17,434 nt of DNA, from assembly GCA_028277195.1 (NCBI GenBank), contig JANQGS010000275.1:1-17434 (forward strand), in the 5' to 3' direction. The first letter of the stretch is position 1; every line of letters starts with the position of its first letter. A program made the translations under genes and the position numbers. Origin of the DNA: Candidatus Gastranaerophilales bacterium. GTDB taxonomy: Bacteria > Cyanobacteriota > Vampirovibrionia > Gastranaerophilales > UBA9971. Of the stretch, positions 13,408 through 17,434 are shown in pieces. The notes under the pieces were generated by a model. The model was not told where the DNA came from. It did not search any database and was given only the letters and a program-made list of their open reading frames with translations.

Positions 13408-14575
13408 GTAATTTAATTTTCACCTGTTCCAAACATTTTTTATTTTTTAAAGACGAAAATTTCAAATTTCCTGGTAAATTCTCACCTGTTTTTCGTTTAT
13501 ATAAACAATACTGTGGTGCTTCAAATTCTATTTTACCTTTACGAGCCATTTCATTTAGCAGAACAACAATGTTTTCTAATGTGTTAACTCGGCAACCTGT
13601 ATTTATTATTTTTTTCCAAGACAAAAATTCCATTGTAAAAGTTTTAAATAAATTCAAAAGCAAACACTCTTTATTATTGTTTTCCAAAATTTGTATTACG
13701 TCTTGTCCTTCAAACAAAGACTTTTGAGAGGTATAATGAGCAAATTCTTTTAGTGATTGTTCATAGGTTTTTAAAAACGAATCAACAAGAATAATTGAAC
13801 TACTTGAGAAAATTAGATAAAAATAATCAGCATTAATTAAATTACCTTTTACTGTGTTGGGGAAAGATACCCCAAGGACAAAGTCTTTTAGGTCTGAAAA
13901 ATGATTCTTTAAGGTATTTTGAAATTTATTTGAAAAATCACCCTCATTATCAAGTAATTCATCTTCACTTATGCCTAAGTTTTTGCATATCCTTTCAATA
14001 TCCTTTGAATGAGCACGTCCTTCTTGCCTTGCTAGAGTATTAAAATTGAAGAAAACCAGAATATCTTTTAATTTTGAACAATCTTTTAAAACATTTTTTA
14101 ACTTAATAATATCTAGCTCAGTAGAGAAAGGATCAGCAAAAATAAAACCCCAATCGGAGCCTCTAAGCTGGTTCTGTAATTTTGCATCGAAATTTTCCCA
14201 TTCGCCCTCTCCATAATAGAAATCAATATTATTTGTTGCTTCTATCGTTTTAAGAACTTGTTCTAATTCTTGTATGTTACCTGCATCTTTTTCTGTTGCA
14301 ATTATCTGTAATTTATCAAATTTATTTTTTTCATCATTAATTTGATTATCTAAAATATCTAGAGCGATAAGAGGAGAGCCTTTTGAACCATCTTCAAAAG
14401 TACCTTTACCGGCAAATAAATCAACATATGTATATTTTTTATCAGTATTATTGTATCTATCGCATAAATTATTTGCTATACTGATCGATTTAGTTAAAAC
14501 ACTATTAAGTAGTAAATGCTTAATTTTTGTATGAGTTTTTTTAGGTTCATTAAAATGTTTTTCGCTCCTATCCAC
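13379..14575 (-). CDS. tcmP: Three-Cys-motif partner protein TcmP
   Basis: The protein matches TcmP, the known genomic partner of the three-Cys-motif (DUF5131) proteins. Signature pieces (visible residues counted from the GTG): HTKIKHLLLNSVL near 15-27, YTYVDLFAGKGTFEDGSKGSPLIAL near 48-72 and DWGFIFADPFSTELD near 140-154. DLFAGKG and ADPF recall motif I and motif IV of class I SAM-dependent methyltransferases, so a methyltransferase fold is likely by inference. The C-terminal half is not recognised. I take the GTG at 14573-14575 as start: AGGAG (14583-14587) is 7 nt upstream, whereas two upstream TTG codons are too close. This start overlaps the methyltransferase stop by 8 nt, implying translational coupling. 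The gene is very AT-rich. Confidence 0.85.
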   Translation of the reverse strand: MDRSEKHFNEPKKTHTKIKHLLLNSVLTKSISIANNLCDRYNNTDKKYTYVDLFAGKGTFEDGSKGSPLIALDILDNQINDEKNKFDKLQIIATEKDAGNIQELEQVLKTIEATNNIDFYYGEGEWENFDAKLQNQLRGSDWGFIFADPFSTELDIIKLKNVLKDCSKLKDILVFFNFNTLARQEGRAHSKDIERICKNLGISEDELLDNEGDFSNKFQNTLKNHFSDLKDFVLGVSFPNTVKGNLINADYFYLIFSSSSIILVDSFLKTYEQSLKEFAHYTSQKSLFEGQDVIQILENNNKECLLLNLFKTFTMEFLSWKKIINTGCRVNTLENIVVLLNEMARKGKIEFEAPQYCLYKRKTGENLPGNLKFSSLKNKKCLEQVKIKLLSEVQVSLL

Positions 14576-17434
14576 CAACAATCTCCTCTGATTTCAAGTT
14601 CTTCTTCAGGTCGTAAACCGCCCGGATTATATTCCAGTATTTAGGCAGGGAATCTTCATCATAGCCATTGTTTAATGCCACAGCGTCAAATAATTCAAGA
14701 ATATCCCAGTCATTTTCTGTGTATTCAGGCTTATATTCAACAATTCTCTGAATAATTTCTTTAATGCTGGGTTTGTATTTTTTACCGTCTTCTTTAACAA
14801 ATACAAAGTTGCCCAGGACTTTTTCATCAAAGTTTACCTGATGAGAAAGTGCAACACGTTTATCTGCATTTGGTGAGGCTTTTATATCTTTTTCTTTTTT
14901 ATAGTCAAATATCTGTCTGCCTATAGTCCAGTATTTAGGAATATCCTGCTTTGAGTAACCGTTTTTAAAGGCGATGGATTTGAATACTTCTGTAAATGCC
15001 CTGTCATTATCAAGCAGGTCAGGGTTATGTTCGGAGATTTTTTCTATAATAGCTTTAGTGCTTGGTCTTTTATCAAACTCAAAGTTTTTAAGGGTGGTTA
15101 TGCTTTCTGAGGTTTTGGCGACAGTTTTTTCCTGCGTGGTTGCGAGTGCAATACATTCTTGCGATTCACCACACTTATAGGCAATATATTGTTGTTCTGA
15201 GAGCCAGAACTCAGGGTCTATAACTTTAATTTTATCATAATCAAGGTCATAGAGCTTATAGACCATCAAGTCTATTTCTTTTTCGTAGTCCTTAACTTTA
15301 GCCTGTTTTTCAGAGTTTTCTTTGTAATCGTCTGATTTTGTAATTTCAAGGATTTTATCGACAGTTTTTTCTAAAAAAGAATAATCCGTTTCCGGTAATG
15401 GTAATGTATTAACTAAATCTTTAGAAAAATTTATTCCTCCATCTATTCCTAAAGCACTATAAGACTCTTTAATAAAAAATGAAATCAACTTTGAATTAAG
15501 AATACCTAACAATTTTTTTAATTCATTTCCTCTAACTATAATTGTTGATTTACCTGCTATGTAATTTCCTTCACTATCTAAAAAACATTCAAAATAACGC
15601 ATTCCTGTTATTATGATTTTACTTGAAGCAGATTGATTATATCTTTTTTCAGAATAATTTTTTAAAATTGCTCTTTTAAGAGCAGGATAATCAAATTTTA
15701 ATTTTAAATAAAATGTTTTTTTAATCCCCCAGAGTGTAATATAAGAATCAATAGTTCCTGTATTGATTAACTTAAAATATTCTTTTAAATCAATTTCTTT
15801 TTGATTTTCTAAAAGCTCCCTTATATCGTAGGCTTCACCTGTAGCAAAAGGATTTTCTGCTTCATAATTGTCTAGAACAAAAATATTGCCATCTGAAATT
15901 TTTAAAAGTAATTCTATATTGTCAGATAAGAATATACCCCAATTATCACTATTAGTTATTAAATTTTTACTTCCGCTATTTAATTTTATCAACTCTTTGA
16001 ATTCATTAAATTCATTGATATTTAACTCAGTTGAATTTTTATTTTTTTGGAAAAACGTAATAACAGGAGAATTTCCTGCATTGAAAACTTTTATCTTATC
16101 GCACCTGCATATTTGAATAAAATCATGCAAAAGAAAACTTCTTAATGCTTTGCCATAGCCGATAGAAAGCCATTTATTTGGGGTTATAAACGCAAGTACT
16201 TTATTTTTTCCAATAACGTTCCACCCGAGTTCAAAAAATGGTATATATAAATCCCAGTTCCCTTTAGCGGATTTATATTTTTCTGAGCAATAATTTCTCG
16301 CATGTGGAAGTGTCTTTACCATTTCTTCAGAATCAACATACGGCGGATTCCCTATAACAACATCAAATCCACCTTTTTGTTCAAATACCTCTGAAAACCA
16401 CAGCTTCCAGGGGAAAAATTCCTTTTTCTCTTTCATCTGAATTAATACATCAGAAAATTTTTTTGCCTTTGCTTTTCCTTTGACCTTATCTTTTGTATAT
16501 TTTTCTTCGAGTTTATTCAGGATTATTTCCTGAATGAGTTTTTCGATTTTATCCCTTAGTTCTCTCTTCCTGTCTTTATCAGAAGCTATTAAGTATTTAT
16601 CTTTTGTGTTTTTAAGTTCAAAAACTAAATCGTCAAACTGATTTTGAATATCATTTGTAAAAAGTCCCCTCTGGATATTTTTTTCCTTTACTGCAAACAA
16701 ATCATCAAAATCAACATCTTCATAGGACGATATCAGGCTGTTTCCCTGCATAATCTTGTAATCAAGGTTTGGAAGTGGCTCTATATCCTCGAGTTTTTCC
16801 TCATCAACCACAAGAGACAGCCAGAATCTTAGTCTTGCAATTTCAATAGCTCCAGGGTCAATATCAACACCATAAATACTGTTTTCAATAACCTGCCTTT
16901 TAAAACTATATGCGGTTCTATCCTCTTCGTGAATTTCTCCGTTTAATGCCGTTCTCAGCCTGACTATTTCATTCATCATTCCGACGGGAAAAGCTCCAGA
17001 ACCGATAGCAGGGTCGCAGATTTTTATATTTTTTAAAGCATCATCAATAGGCTGTGCGTGTTTTTTAACAGGCTCCGGGAGGTCAATGCCGGTTCTTTTT
17101 GATTTGTTCTGATAGGTTGATTCAGCAACCTCAACAAGAGTTTCAAAGTCTTCTTTAGGCACTTTCCCTTCAAATTCAGTAGCAAGGTAATTAACAAGAC
17201 TTTCCTGACACATATAATGCACGATTTCACGAGGAGTATAAAAAGCTCCCTTGGACTTTCTTTCGGTTACCTCAAGAAGCTCTTCAAAAACCTTACCTAA
17301 CATCTCAGGGTCAACAGCAACTTCTTTTTCAAGAGGTTCATCCTCTTTTACCGTGAAGTTATAAAGGTCAAATACCTCAAAAACTTTCTCAAAAATTTCA
17401 TTATCTATGGTTATGTTAGTCTTTTGCCAGTCAT
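14568..17434 (-). CDS. Eco57I-type DNA methyltransferase / type IIG-like restriction-modification protein, N-terminus off window
   Basis: The frame is open to the right window edge (first full codon 17430-17432), so an ATG at 17301-17303 is internal. In the 954 visible residues: GAFYTPREIVHYM (about 62-74), the SAM-binding motif CDPAIGSGAF (about 139-148) and the adenine-methylation motif IGNPPYV (about 360-366). The latter two mark an N6-adenine DNA methyltransferase of the Eco57I/PglX-like class. A Lys/Glu-rich helical insert separates them (about 250-335), and a putative target-recognition region follows (about 440-700). The C-terminus carries two copies of a roughly 59-residue repeat. Full-length relatives have about 1000-1300 residues, often with an N-terminal nuclease domain; whether one exists here cannot be seen. 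It could be a type IIG enzyme, a solitary methylase or a BREX PglX-like protein. The downstream tcmP overlaps it by 8 nt. Confidence 0.88.
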   Translation of the reverse strand, partial: DWQKTNITIDNEIFEKVFEVFDLYNFTVKEDEPLEKEVAVDPEMLGKVFEELLEVTERKSKGAFYTPREIVHYMCQESLVNYLATEFEGKVPKEDFETLVEVAESTYQNKSKRTGIDLPEPVKKHAQPIDDALKNIKICDPAIGSGAFPVGMMNEIVRLRTALNGEIHEEDRTAYSFKRQVIENSIYGVDIDPGAIEIARLRFWLSLVVDEEKLEDIEPLPNLDYKIMQGNSLISSYEDVDFDDLFAVKEKNIQRGLFTNDIQNQFDDLVFELKNTKDKYLIASDKDRKRELRDKIEKLIQEIILNKLEEKYTKDKVKGKAKAKKFSDVLIQMKEKKEFFPWKLWFSEVFEQKGGFDVVIGNPPYVDSEEMVKTLPHARNYCSEKYKSAKGNWDLYIPFFELGWNVIGKNKVLAFITPNKWLSIGYGKALRSFLLHDFIQICRCDKIKVFNAGNSPVITFFQKNKNSTELNINEFNEFKELIKLNSGSKNLITNSDNWGIFLSDNIELLLKISDGNIFVLDNYEAENPFATGEAYDIRELLENQKEIDLKEYFKLINTGTIDSYITLWGIKKTFYLKLKFDYPALKRAILKNYSEKRYNQSASSKIIITGMRYFECFLDSEGNYIAGKSTIIVRGNELKKLLGILNSKLISFFIKESYSALGIDGGINFSKDLVNTLPLPETDYSFLEKTVDKILEITKSDDYKENSEKQAKVKDYEKEIDLMVYKLYDLDYDKIKVIDPEFWLSEQQYIAYKCGESQECIALATTQEKTVAKTSESITTLKNFEFDKRPSTKAIIEKISEHNPDLLDNDRAFTEVFKSIAFKNGYSKQDIPKYWTIGRQIFDYKKEKDIKASPNADKRVALSHQVNFDEKVLGNFVFVKEDGKKYKPSIKEIIQRIVEYKPEYTENDWDILELFDAVALNNGYDEDSLPKYWNIIRAVYDLKKNLKSEEIVGG
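14598..15068 (-). repeat. Two tandem 59-residue repeats at the methyltransferase C-terminus
   Basis: Copy 1 is encoded at 14892-15068 and copy 2 at 14598-14774, separated by a 39-residue linker. Aligned without gaps they share about 25 of 59 residues, including PS.K.II..I.E, ND, F, NGY, PKYW.I.R and D.KK. The repeat looks like a small helical domain, possibly for DNA or protein binding. Confidence 0.8.

Larger units (their letters stand above)
4957..17434. mobile_element. Integrated genetic element (left end seen, right end outside window)
   Basis: An AT-rich block starts just upstream of a tyrosine integrase and contains an excisionase-like gene, a replication module (initiator, primase, helicase) and a methyltransferase-containing cargo block. 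The composition step from the neighbouring housekeeping genes is obvious by eye. The left limit is set only by the integrase-proximal intergenic region (4944-5167); no direct-repeat att pair could be identified because the other end is not in the window. The layout integrase - regulator - excisionase - replication - defence cargo resembles phage satellites or PICI-like islands. No structural, packaging, relaxase or conjugation gene is visible. The two cargo genes at the far right could alternatively belong to an adjacent defence island. Confidence 0.7.

Noticed and set aside
17033..17230. Small minus-strand frame inside the methyltransferase gene
   Set aside because: It is a shifted reading of the conserved methyltransferase N-terminal region, whose own frame is intact.

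Overview
The window joins two kinds of DNA. Positions 1-4943 look like bacterial chromosome: moderately GC-rich, housekeeping genes, mostly one minus-strand run. From about 4950 to the right edge the DNA is clearly more AT-rich. It begins with a tyrosine integrase and carries a replication module followed by probable modification/defence cargo, so I read it as an integrated mobile element whose right end lies outside the window. The organism cannot be named from sequence alone. A C_GCAxxG_C_C family protein suggests an anaerobe, and frequent GTG starts and several apparently leaderless promoters are further traits. An uncultured Melainabacteria-like or similar gut/sediment lineage is only an impression.

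Left block. The 3' part of an HtrA/Deg protease gene (+) converges on, and overlaps, a gene for a histidine-rich multi-pass membrane protein (-). Upstream of that, all on the minus strand and transcribed in this order, are an RluD-type pseudouridine synthase, a C_GCAxxG_C_C protein, glutamyl-tRNA synthetase (missing its usual zinc-binding insertion) and uracil phosphoribosyltransferase. The last three are linked by 1-nt and 4-nt overlaps, so they are probably translationally coupled.

Element, left part. Between rluD and the integrase lie a small inverted repeat, a probable integrase promoter and three TGTCCCA repeats spaced one helical turn apart. After the integrase comes the most striking non-coding structure of the window: four 27-nt palindromic units (6294-6414) in + - - + orientation. 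Each has a conserved TATTY centre, and their arms differ in sequence but keep pairing. They sit directly upstream of a probably leaderless AlbA_2-type regulator gene. A gene of unknown function follows.

Element, middle part. A promoter near 8415-8444 appears to drive a tight plus-strand operon: a frameshifted excisionase-like gene, a second small helix-turn-helix protein, a small possible membrane protein, a replication protein O-like initiator, a CHC2/Toprim primase, a DnaB-type helicase ATPase without the DnaB N-terminal domain, and a zinc-ribbon protein. Together this looks like a self-contained replication-initiation module, as in phage satellites, PICI-like islands and prophage remnants. 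No capsid, packaging or conjugation genes are visible.

Element, right part. The most AT-rich stretch holds a three-Cys-motif protein (DUF5131, phage Gp37/Gp68 family, +) facing its known partner TcmP (-) with overlapping 3' ends. TcmP is translationally coupled to an Eco57I-type DNA methyltransferase/restriction-modification protein whose N-terminus is off the window. The methyltransferase ends in two copies of a roughly 59-residue repeat. I propose that these three genes form one modification/defence cassette.
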